Source: Acetobacterium sp965140355 (GTDB lineage Bacteria > Bacillota > Clostridia > Eubacteriales > Eubacteriaceae). From it: a stretch of DNA of 64,000 nucleotides. The notes beneath the pieces were generated by a model. The model made no database searches. It was given only the letters and a program-made list of their open reading frames with translations, and was not told the origin of the DNA. The translations under genes and the position numbers were made by a program. Location: contig OZ223194.1 of assembly GCA_965140355.1 (NCBI GenBank), positions 682,001-746,000 of the forward strand, in the 5' to 3' direction. Shown piece after piece: positions 1 to 9,684 of this stretch. Each line of letters begins with the position of its first letter. The stretch's first letter is position 1.

Positions 1-25
1 ATTTTCCATCGCCACTATTCTCCAT
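1..25 (-). CDS. Possible start of a further downstream gene (partial)
   Basis: Just past the stop of the last transporter gene an ATG at 23-25 opens a frame (M-E-N-S-G-D-G-K) that runs off the window edge. A weak AGGA lies upstream. It would be the next gene of the cobalamin operon, but only eight codons are visible, so no function can be given and the frame may be chance. Confidence 0.2.
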
Positions 26-84
26 CTTCACTTTATCCTAAATTACCATGCTCTACCAAAATATTTTGCTCTGCAATCAATTCA

Positions 85-957
85 TCATGATTCAATCAAT
101 CCATATTTTTTCTTAATCCGTTCGATCTTTTCAATCATCGGTTTTGCCGCAACCAACAGAAAAAAAACAGTTGCGCAGGCATGAATCAAATCAAAGGGCG
201 CACCCGAGATATAAACAACCAAAATTGACTTCCAGTTAATAATACTGGACCACATCAGCAGCGAAGCCATATTCATAATCCCGCCATAAATAAAAAAGGT
301 TGCCAGAAAGCCATACAAACATAACGGACCGCGACTTTTTTTCAGGGCTCCTTTACGCACCAGAATTCCGGCCAAAAAACCAATAATCCCAAATGCAAAC
401 ATCTGCCATGGCGTCCATGGGCCCTGACCAAAAAAGAAATTGGAAATGAAACTGGTCATTGCTCCCACCAGAAAACCGGACTCGGCACCAAAACAAATCC
501 CGGCAATAATCACAATGGCCACCACCGGTTTAAACTGTGGCAACATAAAAAAAGCAGCCCGCCCGGCGACCCCAATCCCCGCCAGGACAGCAATAATAAT
601 CAACTCACGGGCCTGCGGTTTACGTCCTTCGAAAACCATAAAAAAAGGAATAACGGTATAACAAACGATAACCAGACTGATAAAATAATACTTACGATCA
701 CCCATAAAAGAAATCCCAAACCAGATCGTGAGGGGGATCATCACCAGAATCATAAATATTGCCAGCCAGGTCCGTTTACTTAATTTTCTTTTGCTGCCCG
801 GATCAATCGGTTCATCCTGAAGCATCACGTTTTCTTCTTGTCGCTTTATGGGAATTGGGATATTCAGTGAATCATCAATTCGTTTTTTTGGTTTGTTTTG
901 GTCTGATTTTTCCAAAAACAAATCGAGAAAATCGTCTAATGATTTATCCTGCAACAT
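85..957 (-). CDS. ECF transporter S component, probably for cobalamin/corrinoid
   Basis: Integral membrane substrate-binding subunit of an energy-coupling factor (ECF) importer, 290 aa. A hydrophilic N-terminal extension of about 55 residues precedes roughly six hydrophobic segments. The extension contains the near repeat MLQDK/MLQDE. The motif GQGPWTPWQM near residue 177 is shared exactly with the second S component at 4865-5815, and the core (GDRKY, ENRKP-like loop, FIYGGIMN) is clearly paralogous. The ATG is preceded by AAAGGATG, and the gene overlaps the end of the ATPase gene by 22 bp, so it is probably translationally coupled. Cobalamin as substrate is inferred from the riboswitch at the head of the operon and a general resemblance to CbrT-type S components. 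The long N-terminal tail is unusual for the family. Confidence 0.85.
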   Translation of the reverse strand: MLQDKSLDDFLDLFLEKSDQNKPKKRIDDSLNIPIPIKRQEENVMLQDEPIDPGSKRKLSKRTWLAIFMILVMIPLTIWFGISFMGDRKYYFISLVIVCYTVIPFFMVFEGRKPQARELIIIAVLAGIGVAGRAAFFMLPQFKPVVAIVIIAGICFGAESGFLVGAMTSFISNFFFGQGPWTPWQMFAFGIIGFLAGILVRKGALKKSRGPLCLYGFLATFFIYGGIMNMASLLMWSSIINWKSILVVYISGAPFDLIHACATVFFLLVAAKPMIEKIERIKKKYGLIES

Positions 958-2630
958 CTAATCACATCCTTTACCGTAATTGCATTTTCAAAAATATGCC
1001 GGGACATGCGGTTTGCCGCCGTCGTGTAAAAACTATTGCCCGAAAAAAAGGCCCGCGGGGTATTGCTGGTGACAATATTGCCATCAAAAAACAATCCACA
1101 GACATCCCCGAATAATGCACAAAACTCAATATCATGGGACACCATTACAATGGTCACTCCATGTTCCTGAAGTTTTTTTAAAATCTGACCTAATTCTTGT
1201 TTAAAGTGATTATCCAAGCCTTTTGTCGGCTCATCCAATAACAGGATCTGCGGTTTCATCAACATGATTTTGGCCAATGCCAGACGTTGTTGTTCACCGC
1301 CGCTAAGATCATATGGATGTTGATCGAATAGTTGCGTTATCTGCATCAGTTCCGCAATTTTATGCACTGCTGTTTTTTTGTCGATCTCACTATCATAAGC
1401 GCTGCTCTTTTTTTCTTTGGTTCCTCCAATTATCTCATATAAATCCAGTTCAACCGTTTTTTTTACAAAAAGGCTCTGCGGATTTTGCGGCAAAACTCCC
1501 AACATTCCCTGAAACAGCTCTTTATCCGATAATTTCCGGACATCTTTGCCGTTAAGCAACACTTTCCCACGATAAGGTTTATTGAGTCCGGAAATCAACG
1601 ACAATGAGGTTGTTTTTCCGGTTCCGTTACCGCCAACCAGACAATAAAATTCACCTTTTTTGACCTTTAGCGATAGATCTTTTACCACGTCCGGTAAATT
1701 TTTATCATACCGAAACCAGACATCTTTTAGCTCAACGACCGTTTCGTTTAATTCGGAAGCTCTTGTTTCAATCGGAATGGTTGTTTTTTGAGCTGAATGC
1801 TCCTGAAACAAAACACTCATCCACTTTCGCCCTTCCCTTACCGTAATCGGGCACACTTGCTGCGAATCCACTTCGGCAAAAATCTGCATCGGGGTCGGCA
1901 TTGATAAAAACATATCATGGCCAATTATGTGTAGCTGTTTGCCGATATCCGTTGGCGTTCCGCGGGCGATTATTTCGCCCTCATCCATTACTAACACCTG
2001 ATCAGCCACCGGTAAAATATCTTCCAGGCGATGTTCAGTCATAATAATGGTTGTTCCCAAATCGCGATTGATTTTTTTAACCGTCTCCAAAAAATCGGAA
2101 GCGGCAATCGGATCTAACTGCGAGGTTGGTTCATCGAGAATCAGTACCGAAGGGTGCATCGCCATAATTGAGGCCAGATTCAGCAACTGTTTTTGCCCCC
2201 CCGATAATTCGACAACATTTCGTTTGAACCAGTTCTGAATTCCAAAATAGGAGGCCATTTCCGCGACTCTCAAGCGAATTGTCGGGGTATCATAACCCAA
2301 GCTTTCCAGTCCAAATGCCAATTCATGCCAAACCTTATCAGTTACAATCTGATTTTCCGGACTTTGAAGCACGTAACCAATTTCCTGACTTTGGGTTTTT
2401 AAATCAGCGTCTTCGAGTTTCTTTCCCTGGTACAAGATTTCCCCGGTGCGCTGACCATGCGGTGTCAATACCGATTTAAAATGCCTCAGCAAGGTACTTT
2501 TGCCACAACCACTTTTACCGCAAAGCACGACAAAATTACCTTCGTCAATTGTTAAATCGATGTTTTTTAAAGCTGGTTTTTTTATTTCGGGATAGTTGAA
2601 AGATAAGTTATTCACTTTTATTATTGTCAT
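936..2630 (-). CDS. ECF transporter ATPase, two ATP-binding domains fused (EcfA-A')
   Basis: Cytoplasmic energizing subunit of the ECF importer, 564 aa, equivalent to EcfA and EcfA' in one chain. Domain 1 (about 1-250) has Walker A around residues 38-46 (GKSGCGKST), Q-loop LQSPENQ, signature LSGGQ, Walker B LILDEP and switch histidine in TEH. Domain 2 (about 295-530) has GGNGTGKTT, LPQNPQ, LSGGEQQRLALA, LLLDEP and VSHD. All catalytic motifs are intact in both halves. The ATG at 2630 has no Shine-Dalgarno of its own. The strong AGGAGG lies 29-35 nt upstream and serves a 16-codon leader frame that overlaps this start. The gene lies between EcfT (64 bp away) and the downstream S component (overlap 22 bp). 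Confidence 0.93.
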   Translation of the reverse strand: MTIIKVNNLSFNYPEIKKPALKNIDLTIDEGNFVVLCGKSGCGKSTLLRHFKSVLTPHGQRTGEILYQGKKLEDADLKTQSQEIGYVLQSPENQIVTDKVWHELAFGLESLGYDTPTIRLRVAEMASYFGIQNWFKRNVVELSGGQKQLLNLASIMAMHPSVLILDEPTSQLDPIAASDFLETVKKINRDLGTTIIMTEHRLEDILPVADQVLVMDEGEIIARGTPTDIGKQLHIIGHDMFLSMPTPMQIFAEVDSQQVCPITVREGRKWMSVLFQEHSAQKTTIPIETRASELNETVVELKDVWFRYDKNLPDVVKDLSLKVKKGEFYCLVGGNGTGKTTSLSLISGLNKPYRGKVLLNGKDVRKLSDKELFQGMLGVLPQNPQSLFVKKTVELDLYEIIGGTKEKKSSAYDSEIDKKTAVHKIAELMQITQLFDQHPYDLSGGEQQRLALAKIMLMKPQILLLDEPTKGLDNHFKQELGQILKKLQEHGVTIVMVSHDIEFCALFGDVCGLFFDGNIVTSNTPRAFFSGNSFYTTAANRMSRHIFENAITVKDVIRCCRINH

Positions 2631-2658
2631 TTGATAGTTGATGATTAAAATAAACCAT
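2608..2658 (-). CDS. Possible 16-codon leader peptide overlapping the ATPase start
   Basis: An ATG 5 nt after a strong GGAGG opens a 16-codon frame (MVYFNHQLSNDNNKSE) whose stop lies 20 nt inside the ATPase gene, in another frame. The ATPase ATG itself lacks a ribosome-binding site, and its own frame is closed by a TGA just upstream of this ATG. Translation of the leader followed by re-initiation would explain how the ATPase is expressed. This is inferred from layout only. An alternative is an unusually long spacer for the ATPase. Confidence 0.35.
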   Translation of the reverse strand: MVYFNHQLSNDNNKSE

Positions 2659-2694
2659 CAAGGCCTCCTTCTTAAATAATCTTTCGAATCGATC

Positions 2695-3645
2695 TTATGA
2701 CATTTCCACGCCAACACGTATTTCGGTATTTATTTTTTTTTCGGGAATCACTGCTTTTAGTTTTTTCCATTTTAAAAATGACAAACCATCAACCCACACC
2801 GGGATTAAGCAGAAAACGAAAAAAATAAAATACGTCAAAAAGCTGGCTAAGGTTAAGGGACTAATTCCATTAATCACAATGATCGGGTTATACTGAACAA
2901 AAGTATTGCCCATGGATACCCCGGTTATAAACAGAATTAACAATAACGCCATAATTATTAACATCATTTTGTCTCGTTTATCAAAACGGTAAATCGAAAA
3001 GGCTGTTCGACCTCTTAAACCATAACCTCTGGCTTTCATGCTATCGGCTGTTTCGATGGCATTTTCAAGGGCCCAGGTCACCATAATCGATAGGATCGTT
3101 ACCCCATGTCGAGCCCGCATCAGAATATTCCCATTGCTAATATCTCTGCCAATACATTTCTGACCTTCGCTGATCACCTTCAGTTGCGCTTTAAACTTGG
3201 GCACAAACCGTAACGCCATCGAAAATATCAGCGACAAGGCCGGAATGATTTTTCCAAACAGATAAATAAATTTGTCTGACGTCATAATAATGTTGTAACA
3301 GGAAAACCAGATTATTACCTGGATTAACATGACCGCCATCACCCATCCGTAGATAATTGATTCAAAAGTAATGGGGTTGCCATTTTTTAAATAAAAAAGA
3401 ATCGTCACACCCGCATGATTAAACAACGGATTGATCAATGCCACAATAATAAGCATCGGGAACATAAACAATAAATTGAATTTCAGTACCTTCTTCCAGC
3501 CCTGAAGCACAAAAGCATAAACAATGGCCGAAATCAGCGATATCCCTAAAACCACCGGATGATTAAAAAACATACTAATGATCAGAACAACCGCAAAATA
3601 TAAAAAATTGATAATCGGATGATAAGTCGAAAAAGCATCCTCCAT
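2695..3645 (-). CDS. ecfT: ECF transporter transmembrane subunit EcfT
   Basis: Membrane scaffold of the ECF complex, 316 aa, linking the ATPase dimer to S components. There are several hydrophobic segments in the N-terminal half and more near the C-terminus. The cytoplasmic coupling region contains the conserved Ala-Arg-Gly motif (SMKARGYGLRGR, about residues 197-208), which contacts the ATPase in characterised EcfT proteins. A strong AAGGAGG sits 8 nt before the ATG. Its position between a DUF4430 lipoprotein and the fused ATPase completes a self-contained ECF module, so the S components here need not share a module encoded elsewhere. Confidence 0.9.
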   Translation of the reverse strand: MEDAFSTYHPIINFLYFAVVLIISMFFNHPVVLGISLISAIVYAFVLQGWKKVLKFNLLFMFPMLIIVALINPLFNHAGVTILFYLKNGNPITFESIIYGWVMAVMLIQVIIWFSCYNIIMTSDKFIYLFGKIIPALSLIFSMALRFVPKFKAQLKVISEGQKCIGRDISNGNILMRARHGVTILSIMVTWALENAIETADSMKARGYGLRGRTAFSIYRFDKRDKMMLIIMALLLILFITGVSMGNTFVQYNPIIVINGISPLTLASFLTYFIFFVFCLIPVWVDGLSFLKWKKLKAVIPEKKINTEIRVGVEMS

Positions 3646-3677
3646 TGGTATCCTCCTTAATACTTTAATTATTTAAT

Positions 3678-4772
3678 CTACCACATGCTATTATCGCCAA
3701 CATCTTCTCCGAGATCGCAAGTATAAACCCAGTTAATAACATCCCCATTTTCAACCACATATTGACTACATCCATAATTCGGAAACCAGCCATTGACATT
3801 GTACATCCAGCCCGAAAGTTCACCGCCATCTTTCTCATAAAGCTGATTGATACCTTCAACATAAGCAGAATTATAAGCCGGGGTAAAACTTGATTCCATA
3901 TGAATATCATTCTCCCGACAGACTCGCTGTAAGACATCGTGAACGGTATCGCCTTCCGAAAAAGCAACCTCCGACGGATATAAAATCCAGCCATTGGCCG
4001 GAACAAATCCCGCTTTTCCCGATGGCAGCCGATCCATATGATCAAGTAACGTTGCGCAATTAATCGACACTGTGCAGATATTACCGGCTGCACTACTCCC
4101 AGTCGCGCCTTCGCCCGCTGTGGTACTGCCTCCGGTGGTGCCAGTATCTCCTGCGCCCGCACTTTCCGGTGCCACAGTTTTACCGGCCACCACATAATAA
4201 TCATCACCGGTTTCAATAACTTTAAATGATAATCGCGTTGTCTCTGACAGATTGTCAAAGGTGGCATTGCTCATTTTGGCAACGCTGCCGCCATCCACTT
4301 TACAAAGTGCGGCGCTATCGGCATCCCATTTTTCCGGAAGCGTTATTGTTAACGTTGGAACTGTTATTAAGCCGTTGGTTCCCGCTATTTTCATCGCAAT
4401 CCCATAGGGCGCATTGCCAGCCCCGGTTTTAACCCCCTCGAGGGTAGTGCCCTGCGTGGTAAAGACAATTTTTAGATTCTGATCGGCCGGATTTTTAATA
4501 TCTTTGCCATTATATGACCAGACATAGCTAATCCCGTTTTCATCTGTTCCCGAAAAGGTAACAGTTCGGTCCTGATCAGCAATCGACCTGAATTGCGCTG
4601 CCGTAATAATGCCGTCTTCCGGAATTTCTGTATTATCTGCCAATTCCACCACCGCTGTCGAGTCATCGTCAGTCAATGTGGCACTAATCTTACTGCAGCC
4701 CAATGTTGTCACGGCAATCAAAATCAGCATCATCAGCAAAAATAACTTCTTTTTTTCAAACCCTTCCTTCAT
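3678..4772 (-). CDS. DUF4430 (transcobalamin beta-domain-like) lipoprotein
   Basis: Predicted lipoprotein of 364 aa: a lysine-rich start, a hydrophobic segment and a lipobox ending in Cys26 (TTLGC), giving a lipid anchor on the outer face of the membrane. A first globular region (about 30-205) is followed by a Gly/Ser/Thr/Ala-rich linker (about 207-240) and a C-terminal DUF4430 domain (about 245-355) with the family core SGWMYNVNG and an ending like NWVYTCDLGEDVG. DUF4430 is the bacterial family related to the cobalamin-binding C-terminal domain of transcobalamin and intrinsic factor. It lies among ECF genes and is the best candidate for handing corrinoid to the S components. GGAGA precedes the ATG. 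Binding itself is inferred. Confidence 0.82.
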   Translation of the reverse strand: MKEGFEKKKLFLLMMLILIAVTTLGCSKISATLTDDDSTAVVELADNTEIPEDGIITAAQFRSIADQDRTVTFSGTDENGISYVWSYNGKDIKNPADQNLKIVFTTQGTTLEGVKTGAGNAPYGIAMKIAGTNGLITVPTLTITLPEKWDADSAALCKVDGGSVAKMSNATFDNLSETTRLSFKVIETGDDYYVVAGKTVAPESAGAGDTGTTGGSTTAGEGATGSSAAGNICTVSINCATLLDHMDRLPSGKAGFVPANGWILYPSEVAFSEGDTVHDVLQRVCRENDIHMESSFTPAYNSAYVEGINQLYEKDGGELSGWMYNVNGWFPNYGCSQYVVENGDVINWVYTCDLGEDVGDNSMW

Positions 4773-4864
4773 TTTCTTCTCCTCAACTATTTTTCCTGAC
4801 TTTATTTTTAGTCATTTCTAAACGATCAAAAACACTGTTTTAATAATTGTTACCTGAGCTGGCT

Positions 4865-5815
4865 TCATTGATAAAGGCCAAATTTAATTTTTACCCGCTC
4901 CAATTTCTCGACCATTACCGGCCCCAGCATCGCTCCAAAAAACGCCGTTCCCAAAGCATGAACAGCATCGTATGGAACACCGGAAAGATAAAGCAATTTC
5001 ATCGAATTCCAATCCATCTCCATCCCCGAACCTGAAACCCCAGCCGCCATTACCAATGCCGCAATGTTCATAATACCGCCATAAATAATGAAGGTTGTCA
5101 AAAATCCAAAGACACCGATTGTCAAACGATCGGCTGGTAAGCGCTGATGTTGCAGTAATAACCCAATTAGCAAACCGAGTGCCCCATATCCATAAAGCTG
5201 CCATCCGATAAACGAGCCTTGCCGATTTAAAAATAAATGAATCATAAAACCAACGAAGATCGAAAATAAGACACAAACAACCGGTCCGAAAACAATTTTA
5301 AAATCGATTTCTTTTTTAGTAAACGCCAGATCTTTGTTAAAACAGATTCCACCTAAAAACCCCAGCAACCCCCAGCAAAACATTTGCCACGGCGTCCAAG
5401 GGCCTTGCCCGGCAAAAAAGTTCACAATCAACCGTGCCATTGCGCCGGTTAAAAAGCCCTGCTCCGGTCCCAAACAAATACCTGCAATAATAATCAGCGC
5501 TCCTCCCGCCTGAAAAGGTGTGATCATAAAAAAAGCCAAATTACCACAAGCGGCAATCGCTGCCATTGCCGCAATCAACACCAATTCCCGTGCTTCCGGT
5601 TTGCGATTTTCAAACGATAACACAAACGGGATAAAACTATAAAAAATTATCAACAAGCTAATAAACAGATACTTGCGATCCCCCCAATAGCTAACACCTA
5701 CCCAGATCGTTAATGGAATCAGCACGAGTATCAGTAATGAAGCAACCAAAGTGCGTTTTTTAGAAATTCGCAACAGTATATTCTTTTTATTTATCTTATG
5801 ATCAACCGTGTTCAT
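4865..5815 (-). CDS. Second ECF S component, probably for cobalamin/corrinoid
   Basis: Membrane S component of 316 aa, paralogous to the product of 85-957. It shares GQGPWTPWQM and an almost identical block after the first helix (SYWGDRKY, FENRKPEARELV). It lacks the long N-terminal tail of its paralogue but has an extra segment of about 45 residues (around 185-230) with one more hydrophobic stretch. The start overlaps the stop of the large surface protein gene by ATGA, implying translational coupling. Two S components in one operon with a single energizing module could mean different corrinoids, or corrinoid plus a precursor such as a lower-ligand base. The sequence cannot decide this. Confidence 0.83.
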   Translation of the reverse strand: MNTVDHKINKKNILLRISKKRTLVASLLILVLIPLTIWVGVSYWGDRKYLFISLLIIFYSFIPFVLSFENRKPEARELVLIAAMAAIAACGNLAFFMITPFQAGGALIIIAGICLGPEQGFLTGAMARLIVNFFAGQGPWTPWQMFCWGLLGFLGGICFNKDLAFTKKEIDFKIVFGPVVCVLFSIFVGFMIHLFLNRQGSFIGWQLYGYGALGLLIGLLLQHQRLPADRLTIGVFGFLTTFIIYGGIMNIAALVMAAGVSGSGMEMDWNSMKLLYLSGVPYDAVHALGTAFFGAMLGPVMVEKLERVKIKFGLYQ

Positions 5816-8800
5816 GCGCTTTTTATTCTCTTTTTCTTAATAATATATAACGTTAATCCCGCTGCCCCGGTAATAAAAATCACAACTCCGCCAAAAATGA
5901 GCGGCCCATTGTTTTGATCGATCAACAGATCATCCGAATTTTCCATCCCTTCAGTTTTTGATTTGGGCTGATAAGTGCCATTAAAGGACCACGGCGTAAA
6001 ACTATCTTTAGCGGCTCCACCCTTTGACGCCGCGGTTGCAGAAACACTTCTTCCCGACGAGCTACCCGTGGCTGAATTTCCACCGGCTCCGTTTGTTGAA
6101 ACATTGCCACCTGTTTTACTCGTACCAAAACGTTTTTCATATTCATTTTGAATATCATCGAGATCCGTTTCTTTATTAATAACGGCCTTAAACCCATCCG
6201 TGATACCAAAAATCCAGGGTTGTCCATTTTTCATGCGATTATAGGAAATCATCGCCTGCATTGCCTGATAAGAAGCCATTCCGTTTAAGGTTCCCGGTTC
6301 ACCGCCACCGTTTCCAGTGCCGCCGGTTTTAATATGCATAAAACCACCACCATCAACATAATAAGTCATGAGATCCGAAATGACCCAATGATCACTTTTA
6401 ATAAACCGGGCATCGGTTGCCGGATCAATCCCCAAAGAAGTTAAAGCTAAAATAACCTGAGCCGTACTTTCAGAGGTTTCCGGTGCGCCAAAGGTTCCAT
6501 AACCGCCGTTGTCATTCTGCAATCCCGCCAACACCTTCACCGCTCGGTCAATCACGACCTTAATATCCTCACGATCCTGATACTTGGCCAAAGCTTGCAA
6601 TGTCATTGCCGTCACATCAGTATCCGGTTCGGCATCAGCACTATCCGCATACAACGAAAACCCCCCACGAACACCACTGCTTGTGACAACTTCCCGATCA
6701 AGAATCGTTTGAATCAGCAGTTCCCGAGTTGTCTGGATACCAGTGGTTGTTAGCGGAATCTCGTAATTGTTTGAATCGAGGGCAATCAAGGCCCAAACAT
6801 AGGCCATCATCCCGCCCCGTTTAATTTGTGTGTAGTTTGCCAATTTACTCAGCAAGTTATAACCACCAACGTTTGTCGGATCTTTGCCAATCGCGGTTAA
6901 GGCGATAATCGTTTTTGAATAATCGGTATTGGTCCGATCCCCCGAAATGGTCCCCTTACCTGCTTCAAGTTCTTTAACGACATTATTGTAAAAAAGTTCA
7001 TAATAACCTTCCGGCACTGCATAACCGCCACGGGCAAAACACACCGTTTCCCATAGTCCACTTTCAATCGTTGGATTCGCCGCTGCCACTAACATATAAT
7101 CCGATGTTTTGGCGATTGCTGTTGTTATTTCCGGCTCAAGGGTATTAATCTGCTCGGTACTAATTGATTGTTGCGTTTTAAGCGCCGTGTTTTCGCCAAT
7201 CAGCCCAACCAAAGCTACATTTTTGGTTTTAAACTCAATTCGATTCTCAACAATCGTATACTGATCCTTGTCAATTACTGTCATCATTCCATCTTTATCC
7301 TGAGTGACAATTTTAAATTGATTGTAGTTCCGCCCATCTTTACTTAAAGGTAATGAAACCGTCATTACCTGATCCGCTGCAAAAATGTAGTCAATATTAT
7401 AGTTACTCAAATCTTTTAATGACAAGGCGTATAATTTTATTAATTGTGCTTCCGCCAGATCAGTCTTTTCTTTTTTCATGCACTCAATAAACTTAGTATA
7501 GGTTATCTGCGTTGCGGTAATTTTTTTTGCTTGCAGACTCACATACCATGGCACCTCCACAATCAGATCGTTATCGCTCTGATTAAGCGATTTAACGGTT
7601 TCCTGAAGTTTTAAAATTTTATCGTTTGCCACGGTATCAAGTTGCTTCTTTTCGCTTTCAGTTAAACAATCATAGGCTTTTCCCAATCTTAAAAAATAGT
7701 CAAACGCCGGAGAGCCGACTTTTAATGACGACTCATCAATCTTGATTGCTATCTGCTTCATTAAATCATTTATTTTAAGTTCCAGATTATCTAAAATTTC
7801 GCTATTTTCAACAAGACTCTGTTGTCTCGCACTCAAAATTTCGAAGTCTCTACGCGCACTAGCTATCTGTTTTACATCATCTAAAGTTAAATTCGTAGCT
7901 TGGGGTAAATCGGCAATGGTCGCCATAACAATTTTTGCCGCCCACTCGTTTGATCGTTTGATCCTAATAATTTTTTTTTCACAAACTTTTAACTTAGCAA
8001 TAACTTCTTCCGGAACCAAGGCCCGTTGTTCCCCTGTCAACTCACTTTCATAAAAACTTCTTGCCGCTAAAACCGCACCTTCATCTAAAAGACTAATCTG
8101 GTCAGGATCGGGCAACAACCGAATCGCTTCAATCAACTGATCTGCCTGTGCTTGATTAAACTCCAGCTCCTTCATTCGATCAACCAATGCCGCTAATTTT
8201 TCAGTTACCGTAACATCAATCCGATTTTTTGCGTTTTGGGGCGATGCCTCATATTCATCTTTTACCTGTTCCAGCAAAACCTTATCTGCTAAAGTAATCC
8301 ATCTAATTTCCGGCAAGTTATTTATTTTCGCGGTGATATTATCTGCCAATTCCTGAGCTGTTGCCACGGTTACCTGGCAGGTAGCCTGAATATTATTAAC
8401 TGTCTGGGCCGTAATCGTTGCTGTTCCTTTGGCAATCGCGGTCACTAGTCCTGACGATGTCACTTCAGCAACACTATTATCTGAACTAGACCACAATAAA
8501 TCTCTTGAATCGGTTGTATCATCCGGAAAAAAACAAACGCCTAATAAATAGGTCCCCTGTTTTTCCAATGCCAATTGATTTAAATTTATTGTCATTCCAG
8601 TCATCGGAATAGCTTTTACCTTAACCTGACAACTTGCCCGCAAATTTGCGGCTACACTGACTGCGCTAACAACCGCTTCGCCTGGCCCAATCGCTGTGAC
8701 CACACCATCTTCATCGACAACGGCTACCTCGGTATCCGAAGATTGCCACACCACCTCGCCGCCAATGGTTGCATTTTCCGGGTAAATACTAACACTCAGT

Positions 8801-9627
8801 CCGGCCGTTTGGGCAACATTCATTTCCATAAATCCAATCGGCAGCGTAATCGACTCTGTTGGGATCGGCTGCTGCGTCATAAGTTGTTCGACACTTCCAT
8901 CAACCGCCTCCTGAGAGGCCTGGAGATCGGCAGCAATCGACACTGCCTGATTATAAATCGCTCCAAATGTCGAATCCGCTATTAGTTGATTAAAATACGG
9001 GCTCATTTCTAACTGCGCCAATACTGCTAACAATTGATCCTTATTCGCAGTGTCGATAGACGACACATTACCACTAAGGGTTTGTCCCAGATCAGCACCG
9101 TTTCCCCATAACGAAAATTGAACCCGAATAACGTCTCCAGCTTCGGGAATATATCCCGCCATTTCACTACCAATCAGTTGATTATTAATTGAACACATCC
9201 AGGCCGACATCGTGCTATAGTCTTGTTCTCCCAGTTGCCCTGGTGAATTTAAGCCAATTTCGTTTAAGCTGGCCGACGTCGGGGCCAACTCTCCATTCGT
9301 ATTGGCCTCCATCGCGGTGATCGCCGCAGGCACACTATCGCCGCGGTCTTGAGCACCAACAATTGCCGCAAGCCCTTCACCTCGCCAGACCAATCCATTC
9401 CTTACGGTTCGAGTAAGAATACTTTCAAGATTTTCTCCGTCATTGATCGCGACCAGGGTTGGTTCCAAAATAAACCCACCCTGCAGCGTCAATTTTTCTA
9501 CCGAGATCGTCACACTTTTTTGCGGTAATTCAGTTTGTTTGGCAATCAATGTCGTCATATTCGCGGTTAACACTAACACCACCAGCAAACCTAAATTGAC
9601 GATCTTTTTAATTAACTTATGTTTCAT
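5812..9627 (-). CDS. Large membrane-anchored surface protein: DUF4430, Big2 repeats, alpha/alpha barrel
   Basis: Extracellular protein of 1271 aa. The order is signal peptide (about 1-30); DUF4430 domain (about 38-181, core STMSAWMCSINN and ending WGNGADLG); helical spacer; two bacterial Ig-like Big2 domains (about 255-425, each with W-S-S-x-D...V/T-x-x-G-x-V/L); a long helical region; an alpha/alpha-barrel-like domain (about 850-1145) with repeats such as IGKDPTNVGGYNLL and QNDNGGYGTFG typical of squalene-cyclase/intrinsic-factor alpha domains; a low-complexity Gly/Ser linker; and a C-terminal membrane helix (about 1241-1262) with KKKRIK as cytoplasmic stop. It therefore carries both halves of the intrinsic-factor/transcobalamin architecture in reversed order on one anchored chain. 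It is second in the riboswitch 1 operon. Its role as corrinoid receptor is inferred. Confidence 0.82.
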   Translation of the reverse strand: MKHKLIKKIVNLGLLVVLVLTANMTTLIAKQTELPQKSVTISVEKLTLQGGFILEPTLVAINDGENLESILTRTVRNGLVWRGEGLAAIVGAQDRGDSVPAAITAMEANTNGELAPTSASLNEIGLNSPGQLGEQDYSTMSAWMCSINNQLIGSEMAGYIPEAGDVIRVQFSLWGNGADLGQTLSGNVSSIDTANKDQLLAVLAQLEMSPYFNQLIADSTFGAIYNQAVSIAADLQASQEAVDGSVEQLMTQQPIPTESITLPIGFMEMNVAQTAGLSVSIYPENATIGGEVVWQSSDTEVAVVDEDGVVTAIGPGEAVVSAVSVAANLRASCQVKVKAIPMTGMTINLNQLALEKQGTYLLGVCFFPDDTTDSRDLLWSSSDNSVAEVTSSGLVTAIAKGTATITAQTVNNIQATCQVTVATAQELADNITAKINNLPEIRWITLADKVLLEQVKDEYEASPQNAKNRIDVTVTEKLAALVDRMKELEFNQAQADQLIEAIRLLPDPDQISLLDEGAVLAARSFYESELTGEQRALVPEEVIAKLKVCEKKIIRIKRSNEWAAKIVMATIADLPQATNLTLDDVKQIASARRDFEILSARQQSLVENSEILDNLELKINDLMKQIAIKIDESSLKVGSPAFDYFLRLGKAYDCLTESEKKQLDTVANDKILKLQETVKSLNQSDNDLIVEVPWYVSLQAKKITATQITYTKFIECMKKEKTDLAEAQLIKLYALSLKDLSNYNIDYIFAADQVMTVSLPLSKDGRNYNQFKIVTQDKDGMMTVIDKDQYTIVENRIEFKTKNVALVGLIGENTALKTQQSISTEQINTLEPEITTAIAKTSDYMLVAAANPTIESGLWETVCFARGGYAVPEGYYELFYNNVVKELEAGKGTISGDRTNTDYSKTIIALTAIGKDPTNVGGYNLLSKLANYTQIKRGGMMAYVWALIALDSNNYEIPLTTTGIQTTRELLIQTILDREVVTSSGVRGGFSLYADSADAEPDTDVTAMTLQALAKYQDREDIKVVIDRAVKVLAGLQNDNGGYGTFGAPETSESTAQVILALTSLGIDPATDARFIKSDHWVISDLMTYYVDGGGFMHIKTGGTGNGGGEPGTLNGMASYQAMQAMISYNRMKNGQPWIFGITDGFKAVINKETDLDDIQNEYEKRFGTSKTGGNVSTNGAGGNSATGSSSGRSVSATAASKGGAAKDSFTPWSFNGTYQPKSKTEGMENSDDLLIDQNNGPLIFGGVVIFITGAAGLTLYIIKKKRIKSA

Positions 9628-9684
9628 TTTATCTCATCACCCTTATCTAAACTGTTTTACGGCTAAAAACTAATTAATCTTATT

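Noticed and set aside
3665..4267. Long minus-strand frame inside the DUF4430 lipoprotein gene
   Set aside because: It is a shifted-frame shadow with no ribosome site, and the other frame has a signal peptide, lipobox and DUF4430 core.
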